Assembly: GCA_963711095.1 (NCBI GenBank)
Contig: CAVQCX010000034.1
Span: 62,001 to 126,000 of the forward strand
Length of the DNA stretch: 64,000 bases
Direction of reading: 5' to 3'
Source of the DNA: CAVQCX01 sp963711095
GTDB taxonomy: Bacteria > Pseudomonadota > Gammaproteobacteria > Chromatiales > Chromatiaceae
The position numbers and the translations under genes are program-made. Positions 46,605 through 55,510 of this stretch are shown here, one piece after another (positions within the stretch are counted from its first letter, which is position 1; every line of letters starts with the position of its first letter). The notes below the pieces were generated by a model. It made no database searches, was not told where the DNA came from, and was given only the letters and a program-made list of their open reading frames with translations.

Positions 46605-47237
46605 ATGAGCACGCCGCTTACACATAGCCCCCCCGATCCCGCCGCCCACTTCGACCAGAGAGTGAGGTTCCATGGCATCGCATGGAAGGACTACGAAGCC
46701 ATCCTCACCATGCGAGGGGAGTCTGCCTGCGTCCGTATCACCTACCTGAACGGGGACCTGGAGCTGATGACCCCTTCGCTGGACCATGAAGCATGGAAGA
46801 AGCGGCTCGCGCGTTTGTTCGAAGCTTGGGCCGAGGAACGCGGAGTCGAGGTGGAGGGTTACGGCTCTTGGACAGTGCGCTCCGAGGCCGTCGGCCGGGG
46901 AGTGGAGGCAGATGAATGCTACGTGGTGGGGATTCCCGAGGCCGACCCGGAGCGGCCAGACATTGCCATCGAGGTCATTCGCAGCTCGGGTGGCATCGAC
47001 AAGCTGGAGGTATACCGAGGCCTGAGAGTGCCCGAGGTCTGGTTCTGGGAAGACGGCACCTTGCACTTCCATCTGCTGCGCGGTGGTGCCTATGGCCCCA
47101 GTCCTCGCAGTGCACTGCTGCCGGATCTCGACCCGTCGCTCATCGCCCGCTTTATGGCAGGAAGCAGTCAGAGCCAGGCCGTCAAAGATCTACGAACGGC
47201 GCTACGGGAAGCGACAACACGCTGTTCCGCAGAATGA
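46605..47237 (+). CDS. Uma2 family (DUF820) endonuclease-like protein
   Basis: 210 residues from ATG 46605 (MSTPLTHSPP); ATG 46599 adds two residues. PD-(D/E)xK-like core: Glu in YLNGDLELMTPS, Asp/Glu in GVEADECYVVG and PDIAIEVIRSSGGIDKLEVYRGL, then VPEVWFWEDGTLHFHLL. The Uma2 family is abundant in cyanobacteria and in bacteria with many mobile elements; cellular function is unclear. A frame reaching back to 46518 is unsupported. It stands alone between two broken transposons, with codon use less GC-extreme than the core genes. Confidence 0.8.
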   Translation: MSTPLTHSPPDPAAHFDQRVRFHGIAWKDYEAILTMRGESACVRITYLNGDLELMTPSLDHEAWKKRLARLFEAWAEERGVEVEGYGSWTVRSEAVGRGVEADECYVVGIPEADPERPDIAIEVIRSSGGIDKLEVYRGLRVPEVWFWEDGTLHFHLLRGGAYGPSPRSALLPDLDPSLIARFMAGSSQSQAVKDLRTALREATTRCSAE

Positions 47238-47369
47238 CGTCAACCGCGGACGGTAAGCCTGTAACAACCGGGTGCAATCGGAAGCATTATAAGTGATGGC
47301 TAATATAGCTGGACAATTCCAGACTGATGGTGTACACAAGGATGGGAAAAGCCACCTGGAGAGTCTGTT

Positions 47370-47815
47370 ATGTCGCACAAGAGCTTGAGCCTGGACGAGC
47401 GTCTTGCCAAGCATCCGCAGTTAAGAGAACAGGTCCTACAACTCTTGCGGATTGCCGAGAGTAATCAGATTGTAAAAGCGGATGAGGCTGAAGAAGCCAT
47501 CATCGAAGGGGTACGCGGGTTGGGCCAGCAGGTTCTGGAAGAGTGGGCTCACCATCAGGAGCAGACCCAAAGGGAAGCCATGCAAAACGATGAAACGGTA
47601 CGCCTACACGAAAAAAAAACTCCACTGGACGAGTAGCTTCGGTGAAATCGCGTTGGAAGAGCAAACGTTCTTGCAGGGTGGGCACTTGATAAGGCCTTTC
47701 AGCCGTGCTGCCGAGGTGAAGTGCCGAGGCTATTCGGTACCATTGCAACGCCGGATTACCGATTTTGGCGCCGAAAGATCCTTTGCCAAGGCGGGGAGAC
47801 AACTCAAGGAACACT
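47370..47815 (+). pseudogene. ISKra4-type transposase, N-terminal remnant
   Basis: First frame 47370-47636 (LSLDERLAKHPQLREQVLQL, ADEAEEAIIEGVRGLGQQVL) matches the small N-terminal part of ISKra4 transposases. It continues in the +1 frame as KLHWTSSFGEIALEEQTFLQ and ITDFGAERSFAKAGRQLKEH, the next conserved block, past an A-run AAAAAAAA near 47610. Similarity ends at about 47815 against IS91 sequence. ISKra4 elements can use a frameshift, so the A-run may be programmed rather than an error. The DDE core is missing. Confidence 0.72.
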
Positions 47816-47920
47816 ATGGCCTCACTCAAGCAGCTCAGAAGGGATGGGTGGCAAGACCCGGAAGACCCCGTTGGGGTGGAAAACACCGTCGGTGACCAGG
47901 GCGTGGATATGAGGGTGAGG

Positions 47921-47962
47921 AGTGGCACAAGGATGTGCCGGTGACGGACCTAAGGATGGAAA
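47921..47962 (+). repeat. 42-bp insert in IS91 remnant, copy 1
   Basis: Starts AGTGGCACAAGGATG and contains GACGGACCTAAGGA. Splits GDLVTF from HPHIHALV by 14 extra residues in frame. Confidence 0.7.
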
Positions 47963-48097
47963 CGTGACCAGATCCCCGAAGGTCTGCACGAACAGGATGA
48001 AGCCAACTTGGCCGTCGGGGTCGGCCTCCCAGTAGGCATCGGTGAGCAGGCGCCCGACGATACGGCAAGGCTCACCCAAGCGGTGGCGCTGGTGAGA

Positions 48098-48139
48098 AGT
48101 GGCACAGGGATGCGCCGGTTACGGACCTAAGGACGGCAA
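48098..48139 (+). repeat. 42-bp insert in IS91 remnant, copy 2
   Basis: About 85% identical to copy 1 (AGTGGCACAGGGATG, TACGGACCTAAGGA), same orientation, 177 bp away. Falls between KVLRG and SHQRHRLGEPCRIV, also in frame but carrying a stop. Confidence 0.7.
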
Positions 48140-48645
48140 AGTGCCGCGCAGGACCTTCGGTACGGTGAAGACGTACTGGCGGTGCGGCACCGGCGCCAGG
48201 GCCTCCTCCTCGACCCACTCCCCGAAGATCAGCATCCTCTTCTGGTGACAGGACGGGCAGAAGCAGCGGGTCTTGCAGGAGAAAGGCAGGAGGTACTCGT
48301 AGCCGCACTGGTCTCAGTGGACCCGGGCGAAGCCGTTGTGCAGATCGCCACAGTCGAGAAAGCGCTCCAGGGTCTCGTCCTCGACGCGCCGATGGATGTA
48401 CCCGGCCTCACGTAGCTCCTCGGCATGGTCCTGAACACATCGGTGCAGGAGACTGGCGCGGGGGCTTCGGGGACGGTAAACAGCGCAGTCGGGTGTCGCT
48501 TCCGTGCAAGCCATGCTCTCCTCCCTGGCACTGGGGAGAGCATAGAACCGATAGGAAACTCTCCGAAACCTTCACTCAAGTCCGGGCACCACGGGTCATG
48601 GACTCGTGCTCCATGAAAACGGACGGCAACTGTTGCGCCCTGTTC

Positions 48646-49071
48646 TTACCCCTCCAGCTTTGCGTCCAGCGTAATGTTTGCCTTGAGCAGACGCGAGATG
48701 GGGCAGCCCGCCTTCGCTCCGTTCGCAATGGCAGTGAACTTTGCCTGATCAATGCCGGGAATTTTCGCCATCATGTCCAGATGCGATTCCGTGACGGTGA
48801 AACCTCCGTCGGTCTTGTCCAGCGTGACCGTCGCCGTGGTGTTGATGGACGCGGGCGTGAAGCCGGCCTTGCCGAGTTCCGCCGAGAACGCCATCGAGAA
48901 ACAGCCCGCGTGTGCAGCGGCGATGAGTTCCTCGGGATTCGTTCCGACGCCGTTCTCGAACCGTGTGCTGAACGAGTATTGCGTTTGCTTGAGCGTGCCG
49001 CTTTCGGTGGAGATGCTGCCCTTGCCGCTTTTCAAATCGCCCTGCCAGACTGCTGATGCTTTGCGTTTCAT
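48646..49071 (-). CDS. osmC: OsmC-family peroxiredoxin
   Basis: 141 residues from ATG 49071, preceded by AAAGGA. Catalytic cysteines C57 in AAHAGCFSMAFS and C123 in GAKAGCPISRLL, with TNPEELIAAAHA and TVTLDKTDGGFTVTESHLDM typical of the OsmC branch rather than Ohr. Detoxifies organic hydroperoxides with a lipoylated or thiol partner. Noticeably lower GC and different codon choice from the core genes (many AAA, ATT), and flanked by dead insertion sequences, so recently acquired. Frames extending to 49245 are unsupported. Confidence 0.9.
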   Translation of the reverse strand: MKRKASAVWQGDLKSGKGSISTESGTLKQTQYSFSTRFENGVGTNPEELIAAAHAGCFSMAFSAELGKAGFTPASINTTATVTLDKTDGGFTVTESHLDMMAKIPGIDQAKFTAIANGAKAGCPISRLLKANITLDAKLEG

Positions 49072-49572
49072 AAATTTTCCTTTCAATTGTGGACCGGGAA
49101 TTCGTTCCAACATTGCAGAGACTGGCATGGGCCTGCCGGAATCACAAGCAGCGACAAGGTGATTAACTTTCATCAGCCAGTTCGGTGAGCAAGGCATCCA
49201 GTTGCCGTTGTTGCGGCAACAGACGGCCAAAATATCGGGCGGCAATGCTCGCGCTAGAGGGAGAGGAATTTGCTTTCAGCCGCCGCAGCCGCAAAGCAAG
49301 CCAGCGACCCAAAATCGGCACCAAGAGCCTACCTGCCACGACCTTCGCCGCACGAAATCATCCCCAATCCCCCCCGGTGAGGCCGTCGGGAGCCGCACCT
49401 AGCCCCGTCCGACAGCTCCGTGCGCGATTTCCTTGACTTTCCCCGATTCTAGCGCGGCGCAGCCTTGCGTCGAGGCTCAGCCTCTTCCAATGACCCATGA
49501 GCCTGAACGGGAAGCGCGATTCCAACGTGAGGTGAGCCTGAAGGCGGTCTGGAGTCTCGGGATCATCGGAGG
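49072..49572 (+). other. Gap of 501 bp without a gene
   Basis: Presumed osmC promoter side at the left; remaining sequence has short Arg/Pro-rich frames only. No RNA or repeat recognised. Confidence 0.45.
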
Positions 49573-49740
49573 ATGATCGTCATGCTCAAGACCCAAGGAC
49601 TCCAGACGCTGGAGCACATCCGCGCCGTCCTCGAAGGCGCCCAACCTCTGGGCTTCGAGGTCCCGAGCCAAGAGGCCGCCTACGACTTCGTCACCGAGCA
49701 GCTGCGCCGCATTGACTACAGCGGTCTGGTCAAAGCCGAC
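49573..49740 (+). pseudogene. Transposase N-terminal remnant (integrase-core type)
   Basis: MLKTQGLQTLEHIRAVLEGA then EVPSQEAAYDFVTEQLRRID and YSGLVKA matches the first 55 or so residues of integrase-core (rve) transposases of the type that continue KAAKG...; the helix-turn-helix and DDE core are missing. Broken where the RAYT unit begins at about 49741. Confidence 0.6.
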
Positions 49741-49834
49741 AAGAGGGAAAGGGAGTCCTTTCCAATTCACAGATGAGCCTGAATGCGGGCCGGGGGCCTT
49801 GGTTTTTGCCTCCCTCCGGACGTACCCTTCCGCC

Positions 49835-50060
49835 ATGGCTCGGCCACCGCGCATCGAATTTCCCGCCGCCGTCTGTCACGTCACCTCCCGTGGTGACCGG
49901 CGGGAAGACATCTTTGTCGATGACGAGGACAGGCAGGGTCTGTTGGATGTCGTGGCGCAGGCACTCTCGCGCTTCGATGCTGAGGCCCTGGCCTACTGCC
50001 TGATGGGCAACCACTACCACTTCGTGCTGCAAAGCCGGCAGGTGAATCTGTCCTTGTTCC
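49835..50060 (+). pseudogene. RAYT transposase, copy 1, N-terminal part
   Basis: MARPPRIEFPAAVCHVTSRG, DDEDRQGLLDVVAQALSRFD and LMGNHYHFVLQSRQVNLSL: Y1 (TnpA-REP) transposase with HUH motif as HYH. Ends after NLSL near 50060, where lower-GC foreign DNA starts. Roughly 90% identical to copy 2 at 51543. Confidence 0.82.
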
Positions 50061-50208
50061 GGATGTCTCACTTATATTGGCACAGAGGGCGAAGGCTTTC
50101 GAGCCCATATGTACGATATCGAACAGACGCGGCTGGCGACATGCATGTATATAGGCTATTAGCTACAGCCCGTAGCTCCAATGCTGCCCGCTAATGAGGA
50201 GTCATAAC

Positions 50209-51304
50209 ATGCCTCGGGTTATCCACTTAATTATCGCTTTCGCGATTCTATGCTACTCAGCGACTTCGTCTGCCGGTACGACTTACATGGACGACCGCAG
50301 CGGAAGTCTACACGTGAGTATCGGGATTTCGCTGAATGCTTTTCCGGAAGCTCCGTGTCGTACCGGGTTACCCCGTTTACTACGCGCCTCGATTGGACGC
50401 GAACTATTTCTTCTACGACGGGATGTACTGGGTGTACCGGGACGATGCCTGGTACTCGAGTGCCTGGTACGACGGACCTTGGTGGGCCACGAGCAATGAG
50501 GATGTGCCGCTATATATCCTGCGGATCCCTGTGCGCTACTACCGCCAGCCTCCAAAGTACTTCCATGGGTGGAAAGCTGACGCGCCGCCGCGTTGGGGTG
50601 ATCACTGGGGCCGTGATTGGGAAAATCACAGGTCCGGCTGGGATAAGTGGAACCGTAGGTCGGCTCCGGCGCCTGCCCAGCTGCCGACTTATCAAAGAAA
50701 CTATTCCGGCGATCGGTATCCCCGACAAGTTGATCGTCAGCGAGTGCTTCAGCAGCATGATTACCGGTACGAGCCCCGCGATTCCGTAGTCCGGAAACTC
50801 TATCAGCGGCTCTATATCGAGCCAGCAACACACGGAGCGCCTGCTCGGAAGGGTACACCTGAGCATGGAAGGCAGGGAGGCGAAGCGGTGCATCGCGGGT
50901 CCACGTCAGCATCTCCGCAACAGAAGCCCTGGAAAGGTCAGGAACCCGGGCAGCGGCCGCAGCCAGCGTCAAGCCAACAGCGGCACCAATATCAGCAGAC
51001 GCAGAAGCAGGAGCAACTGCACCAAGATAAGCAACCGCAGACGCACCAGCAACCGCAGACGCACCAGCAGCAACCGCAGACGCACCAGCAGCAACCGCAG
51101 ACGCACCAGCAGCAACCGCAGACGCACCAGCAGCAACCGCAGAAGCACCAGCGGCAGCAGCAACAGCAGACGCACCAGCAACCGCAGAAACAAAATCAGC
51201 AGCGGAAGAAGCCAACATCGCAGGGCGGGAATGCTGACCACAACCGACAACAGCGCGGGCAGGGCAAGGACCACGAGCGGGGTCCCGATCAAAACCAGCG
51301 TTAG
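50209..51304 (+). CDS. Exported protein with Tyr/Trp-rich domain and Gln/His repeat tail (one frame break)
   Basis: Start ATG 50209 after GAGGAGTC. Signal peptide MPRVIHLIIAFAILCYSATSSA. Then GISLNAFPE, a one-base break near 50347-50351 (CCGGAAGCTCC), and LRVVPGYPVYYAPRLDANYF, FYDGMYWVYRDDAWYSSAWYDG, VRYYRQPPKYFHGWKADAPP, WGDHWGRDWENHRSGWDKWN, a conserved globular domain known in proteobacterial hypothetical proteins. The last 120 residues are low-complexity with about six QPQTHQQQ repeats. Joined length about 364. Function unknown; surface or envelope location likely. It sits as cargo between two RAYT copies. Confidence 0.75.
51042..51145 (+). repeat. 21-bp in-frame tandem repeat
   Basis: CAACCGCAGACGCACCAGCA repeated about five times within the gene at 50209-51304, encoding QPQTHQQ. 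Units are near identical, so copy number is likely to vary. Confidence 0.85.
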
Positions 51305-51542
51305 AACAAGCTGAGCCGCCTATCACCCGATACCTGACACCGTGAACCGCCCCCCCGGGGGCGGGGCAGGCTGATACCAAGTTGGCCGTCCACCGTCAGG
51401 TGGCCGTCCAATGGGCGTTCAAGCAGCATGCCCCGACGCGTCGGTAGAACCCCCGCCCTCCCCGCTCAAGCCGCTGCGCCGCGCACGCGGGCAACGGGGG
51501 TCAGGCCTTGTTTTTTGTCCCCTCCGGGCGTAGTTTTCCGTC

Positions 51543-52700
51543 ATGGCTCGGCCACTGCGCATCGAATCCCCAGGCGCCGTCTATCACGTCACCTCCCGTG
51601 GTGACCGGCGCGAAGACATCTTTGTCGATGACGAGGACAGGCAGGGTCTGTTGGCGGTCGTCGCGCAGGCATTCTCGCGCTTCGATGCCCAGGCCCTGGC
51701 CTACTGCCTGATGGGCAACCACTACTTATGTGAAGCTTCACATAAAATGTGTTATGTGAAGTTCAAGATTATGTGGAGTGGAGAGGGAAATGAATCCTAT
51801 CCCGTTGATATTTCGTTAATTGTTTGCCCGGATTTGGCTTATTGCTTCACATAATTCTTGGCATCCGACGAAGGTTGTAGCTGCCAGCCTTGACTCCGGT
51901 TGGTGCTATGGCGCCCGGCTGGAGCCGGTTGCGGCGGTTCTGTCGCAGAAGGTGCTCGGCCCCATCGCGCAATATCGATGTTCCGCTCTTCGGTATGGGA
52001 GATTTGGAGCGGTCACGCCTACGGGATTATGTGCAGTAAAGGCGGCCACCTTCGGCGTAACGCGTTGATAAATATGGCTCTCTTCGGTAAACCGAGTGGC
52101 ACTCCACATAATCCGGAACTTCACATAACACTACCACCTCGTGCTGCACACCCGGCAGGCGAATCTGTCGTTGTTGATGCGTCACATCAACAGGGTCTAC
52201 ACCCAGACCTGCAACCGCCGGCATCACAAGGTCGGTCACCTGTTCCAGGGGCGCTTCAAGGCCATTCTGGTGGACCGGGAGGCTTATCTGCTGGAAGTGT
52301 GCCGCTACGTGGATCTCAATCCGGTGCGCGCCCGCATGGTACCCAAGCCTCAGGACTGGGCCTGGTCAAGTTACAGGGCGCACCTGGGACAGGCTCCGGT
52401 GCCTGCGTGGCTGGATACCGCTGGCTTGCACGGCTACCTGCTGGGCCGGCCGGCGAAGAGCTCTGGCGACCGGCGCCGGGCGGCCGATCGTTACGCTCAA
52501 CTGGTGGCCTCGGTGCCCGAAGCCAGTCTGTGGGGCAGCGCGCTGCGCCAGCAGATCTATCTGGGCGACGAGAGCTTCGTCGAGCGCATGCAGGCGGTGG
52601 CCGAACCGCGTAACGGCACTGACCGTGAAATCCCCCGGGTTCAGCGCCGCAAGTCGCGCACGCTGGCCCAGTGGCTGGCGAACTGCGAGAATCGGGAGGG
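51543..52700 (+). pseudogene. RAYT transposase, copy 2, interrupted by a 403-bp element
   Basis: N-terminal half 51543-51725 (MARPLRIESPGAVYHVTSRG ... CLMGNHY) and C-terminal half from 52129 (HLVLHTRQANLSLLMRHINR, HKVGHLFQGRFKAILVDREA, YLLEVCRYVDLNPVRARMV with the catalytic Tyr region) join exactly once the 403-bp insertion is removed, restoring GNHYHLVLH. The end degenerates after QWLANCENREGTV near 52700, where an integrase fragment on the other strand begins. Full-length RAYT would be about 300 residues. Confidence 0.85.
51726..52128 (+). mobile_element. 403-bp non-autonomous element with TIR and 6-bp target duplication
   Basis: Ends TTATGTGAAG and CTTCACATAA are perfect inverted repeats; CACTAC is duplicated on both sides (51720-51725 and 52129-52134). 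Left end is a 20-bp palindrome TTATGTGAAGCTTCACATAA, and a subterminal pair of about 30 bp (GTTATGTGAAGTTC..GATTATGTGGAGTG and its reverse complement at 52097-52130) nests inside. A further CTTCACATAA is near 51845. No protein-coding gene. Lower GC than the host. Confidence 0.88.
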
Positions 52701-52702
52701 CA

Positions 52703-52895
52703 CCGTGCTCCAGGAGTGGAAGTCGATCAGCTCGGAGAAGTACTCAGCGAGCTGCTGCTCGCCGAGCTTATCGCGGACCCAGTCGAAATGCTCGCAGACG
52801 CGGCGCACGGCCCAAGTATAGACGTCGATCGTGCTCTCGCTATAGCCTTGGAGCTTGAGAGCCCGCAGGTGCTCGGCGTACAGGCGGTCAAAGCG
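52703..52895 (-). pseudogene. Tyrosine recombinase N-terminal domain fragment
   Basis: RFDRLYAEHLRALKLQGYSE, STIDVYTWAVRRVCEHFDWV and LAEYFSELIDFHSWSTV match the SAM-like N-terminal domain of the integrases that accompany IS91-type elements. Catalytic domain missing; the frame runs straight into the RAYT remnant. Confidence 0.75.
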
Positions 52896-53114
52896 CTTCT
52901 GTGCTTTCGGATTCCTGGGGTAAGCTCCGCAGCAGTATTGCCCGACATTGGGCAACCACGGAGCATACCTGGGGATGAGGCGTTTCTCCTGCCGCGTAGC
53001 GGCTTCGTTCAACAAGCGCTTCCAGCCGACCTTCTGGCGGCTGGCGCGCCCCGAGTCGGCTGAAGCTTAACGTTTGCGATTTCAATTCAATAACTGAGCA
53101 TTCGGAGCATTAGT

Positions 53115-53537
53115 ATGGGCCATATATTTGCTGAAATAGAGCTTAGCAATCCGCGACAACCAGACTTGGCTCCAATTAGAACACGTGCACTCGCGGATAC
53201 GGGAGCGCTTATGCTCTGCATACCGGAGCATCTGGCACTACAACTAAAACTTGAAAAAGAATCTGAGCGGGAGGTGTCGGTAGCTGACGGCAGGAATATG
53301 AATGTTCCATATGTCGGGCCAATTCGGGTTCAGTTCGGAAAGAGGTTTTGTTTTGTAGGTGCGCTCGTACTTGGCGATGAGGTTCTACTTGGCGCCGTTC
53401 CGATGGAAGATATGGATTTGGTCGTCAGTCCGAGCCGTCGGGAGATTACACCTGACCCGGCAAGCCCGAATATTCCTCATGCACGGGTGAAGTCGCTAGC
53501 CAGGCAATTTCAGCCGACATCCTTCGTCGGCGACTGA
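53115..53537 (+). CDS. Clan AA (retropepsin-like) aspartic protease
   Basis: 140 residues. ALADTGALMLCIPEHLALQL carries the D-T/S-G catalytic motif at 28-30; VADGRNMNVPYVGPIRVQF and VLLGAVPMEDMDLVVSP are the usual following strands with the hydrophobic-G flap. Single-domain, presumably dimeric. Such genes occur with toxin-antitoxin-like or unknown partners; a short frame downstream is absent here. Lower GC than the core, so likely acquired. Natural substrate unknown. Confidence 0.8.
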   Translation: MGHIFAEIELSNPRQPDLAPIRTRALADTGALMLCIPEHLALQLKLEKESEREVSVADGRNMNVPYVGPIRVQFGKRFCFVGALVLGDEVLLGAVPMEDMDLVVSPSRREITPDPASPNIPHARVKSLARQFQPTSFVGD

Positions 53538-53634
53538 ATTGCGACGTTGTGTCGCGGCGCGCGGCTTGCTCGGAAATACAACGAATGAGAAAAATATTGC
53601 TTGAGCAATAGTTGAAGAACCCGAAGGAGAAAGT

Positions 53635-54486
53635 ATGCAAAAGGTTGTCTTAAACAATGGCGTCGAAATGCCTCTCTTGGGTTTCGGGGTCTTCCAGATG
53701 AGCGATTTGGAAGAGTGCGAAAGATGCGTCTCGGACGCCATCGAAACCGGCTATCGTCTCCTTGACACGGCAGCTTCTTACGGCAACGAGGAGGCCGTTG
53801 GCCGTGCCATTCAGAAGAGCGGCGTGGCCCGAGACGAGGTTTTTGTCACCACCAAGTTGTGGCTTGCGGACGCCGGTTACGAACGCACCAAGGCGGCTTT
53901 CCAAAGGTCGTTGGACAGGCTGCAACTGGATTACCTCGATTTGTATCTGATTCACCAGCCTTACGGCGACGTTTACGGAGCCTGGCGCGCGATGCAACAG
54001 TTGTATCGGGAAGGCCGCATCAAAGCCATCGGTGTCAGCAACTTTCATCCCGACCGGATCATGGACTTCATCGTGCACAACGAAGTGGCTCCGGCGGTTA
54101 ACCAGATCGAAACGCATCCCTTCCATCAGCAGATCGAAACGCAGAAATTCCTGGAAGAAAACAAGGTCCAGATCGAATCGTGGGGGCCGTTCGCCGAAGG
54201 CAAAAGCAACATCTTCCACAACGACGTTTTGCTGTGCATCGCCGAAAGACACGGTAAAAGCGCGGCTCAGGTCATCCTGCGCTGGCTGACCCAGCGAGGC
54301 ATCGTGGCGATTCCCAAGTCGGTTCGTAAGCATCGCATCGCCGAAAACTTTAGCGTTTTCGACTTCGAGCTTAGCCCAGACGACATGGAGGCAATAGCGA
54401 CGCTGGACACGAAGCAAAGCCTCTTTTTCGACCATCGTGACCCCGATATGGTCAGAATGTTGGGGACGGCTAAACGGAACACGTAA
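53635..54486 (+). CDS. Aldo/keto reductase
   Basis: 283 residues. Catalytic tetrad D44, Y49 (DTAASYGNEEAVG), K74 (VTTKLW) and H107 (YLIHQPYG); NADPH-binding IPKSVRKHRIAENFSVFDFE. Resembles the 2,5-diketo-gluconate reductase/YvgN group acting on small aldehydes and ketones. Preceded by GAAGGAG at good spacing. Codon use is more AT-tolerant than nas/nif genes, and it sits at the edge of the mobile region. No partner gene in the same operon. Confidence 0.93.
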   Translation: MQKVVLNNGVEMPLLGFGVFQMSDLEECERCVSDAIETGYRLLDTAASYGNEEAVGRAIQKSGVARDEVFVTTKLWLADAGYERTKAAFQRSLDRLQLDYLDLYLIHQPYGDVYGAWRAMQQLYREGRIKAIGVSNFHPDRIMDFIVHNEVAPAVNQIETHPFHQQIETQKFLEENKVQIESWGPFAEGKSNIFHNDVLLCIAERHGKSAAQVILRWLTQRGIVAIPKSVRKHRIAENFSVFDFELSPDDMEAIATLDTKQSLFFDHRDPDMVRMLGTAKRNT

Positions 54487-55510
54487 GCATTTGAGAAGGC
54501 CCACGACGGGGTCGGACCACGCTATCCACGCCACGACGGGGTCGGACCACGCTATCCTATTGATTAAATGAAAAAAGAGTTTCAAAAAAGGGCGCAAATA
54601 GTGCTTAGAAGACCCATTCTGGTGCCAAAACCGTGCATTTAAGGGAGAGGACCAGATGGCACGAGTCAACCGCCATGACATCCCCGGAAAGGGGCGCGAA
54701 GCCGCTTACAGCATAAATTTTGGTGGCGAAACTGGCTGCTTAAGGCCGGGAAACGAGTATTTCTGAAGAGAATTCGATGTAGAATCCACGGGTTAGCGTG
54801 GTCCGACCCCTACTGCGGTTGCGGGCTGGATGCTGAAGCCGGCTCCGGAGCAATATCGGAAACGCCATTAAGAAAATGATTGCCTTTAAGATCCGAGGAT
54901 ACCGTGAAGTCTCGGTGGAGAACGGCCAGCCTGCCAGGTCCCCGGGGAGCCCGGGGGTCAATGCCCTCCTCTTCGACCGCGGAGGGGCCGGAAAGACCAG
55001 GCCTCTCCAGCCTCTCCGATGCGGCCCTCCGTCGTTTCGACAACGTACGCTTCCTCAAGCGGTCATCTCGGGGCTCAATCACACGGCCTGAACAGTCGCG
55101 GTCGACGCATTGCATTGTCGCTCTCACGGCTCCCGGAAGGGCTCGCTACCGGCCGCTGGCCAACCTTTGCCGGACGGGACGTCCACCTGCTGGGCGCCTG
55201 ACGCAACTTTCGGCCAACCTTCTTCGCCCGGCCATTCCAAGCGCCCGGGTCTTGCTGGCGCACCGAGACCTAGCCGCTTCAACCCTACTGCTGGCAGGGA
55301 GGACGGACCAAATGCTTTCACCGAATCAGCTCGGGTGGGCAATAGGCTAACAGAGTGCTGCCCCTTTGAACTACTATATGAAGGTGGGCGTGATCCCACA
55401 CGAGGCACCCGGTGCAGCGCCCGGGCCGAGCGTCCCGTACCACTGGCACACGGGTGCCAACCTCGCAGGAACATTATCAAATCCATCAGGAGCATGGGAG
55501 GAGTTTTGTC
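54487..55510 (+). other. 1-kb gap with short repeats
   Basis: Two tandem copies of a ~30-bp unit (CACGACGGGGTCGGACCACG) at about 54503-54558, and an inverted relative (GCGTGGTCCGACCCC) at about 54797-54812, so the 300 bp between them are bracketed by inverted repeats, probably a decayed REP or MITE unit. 54820-55510 has only short frames. No gene or RNA recognised. Confidence 0.65.

Larger units (their letters stand above)
47823..48520 (-). pseudogene. IS91-type Y2 transposase remnant with two 42-bp inserts
   Basis: Minus strand: VYRPRSPRASLLH, LDCGDLHNGFARVH, a stop where Cys is expected, DQCGYEYLLPFSCKTRCFCP then SCHQKRMLIFGEWVEEE, PVPHRQYVFTVPKVLR, LGEPCRIVGRLLTDAYWEAD, GFILFVQTFGDLVTF and HPHIHALVTDGVF, all in IS91 order. 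The zinc-finger and N-terminal half of the enzyme are covered; the HUH site HPHIH is at the end and both Tyr are lost. Two 42-bp inserts at 47921-47962 and 48098-48139 interrupt it without changing frame. Confidence 0.8.

Noticed and set aside
48752..49162. Plus-strand ORF of 136 residues opposite osmC
   Set aside because: Shadow of osmC, which has both catalytic cysteines and a ribosome site.
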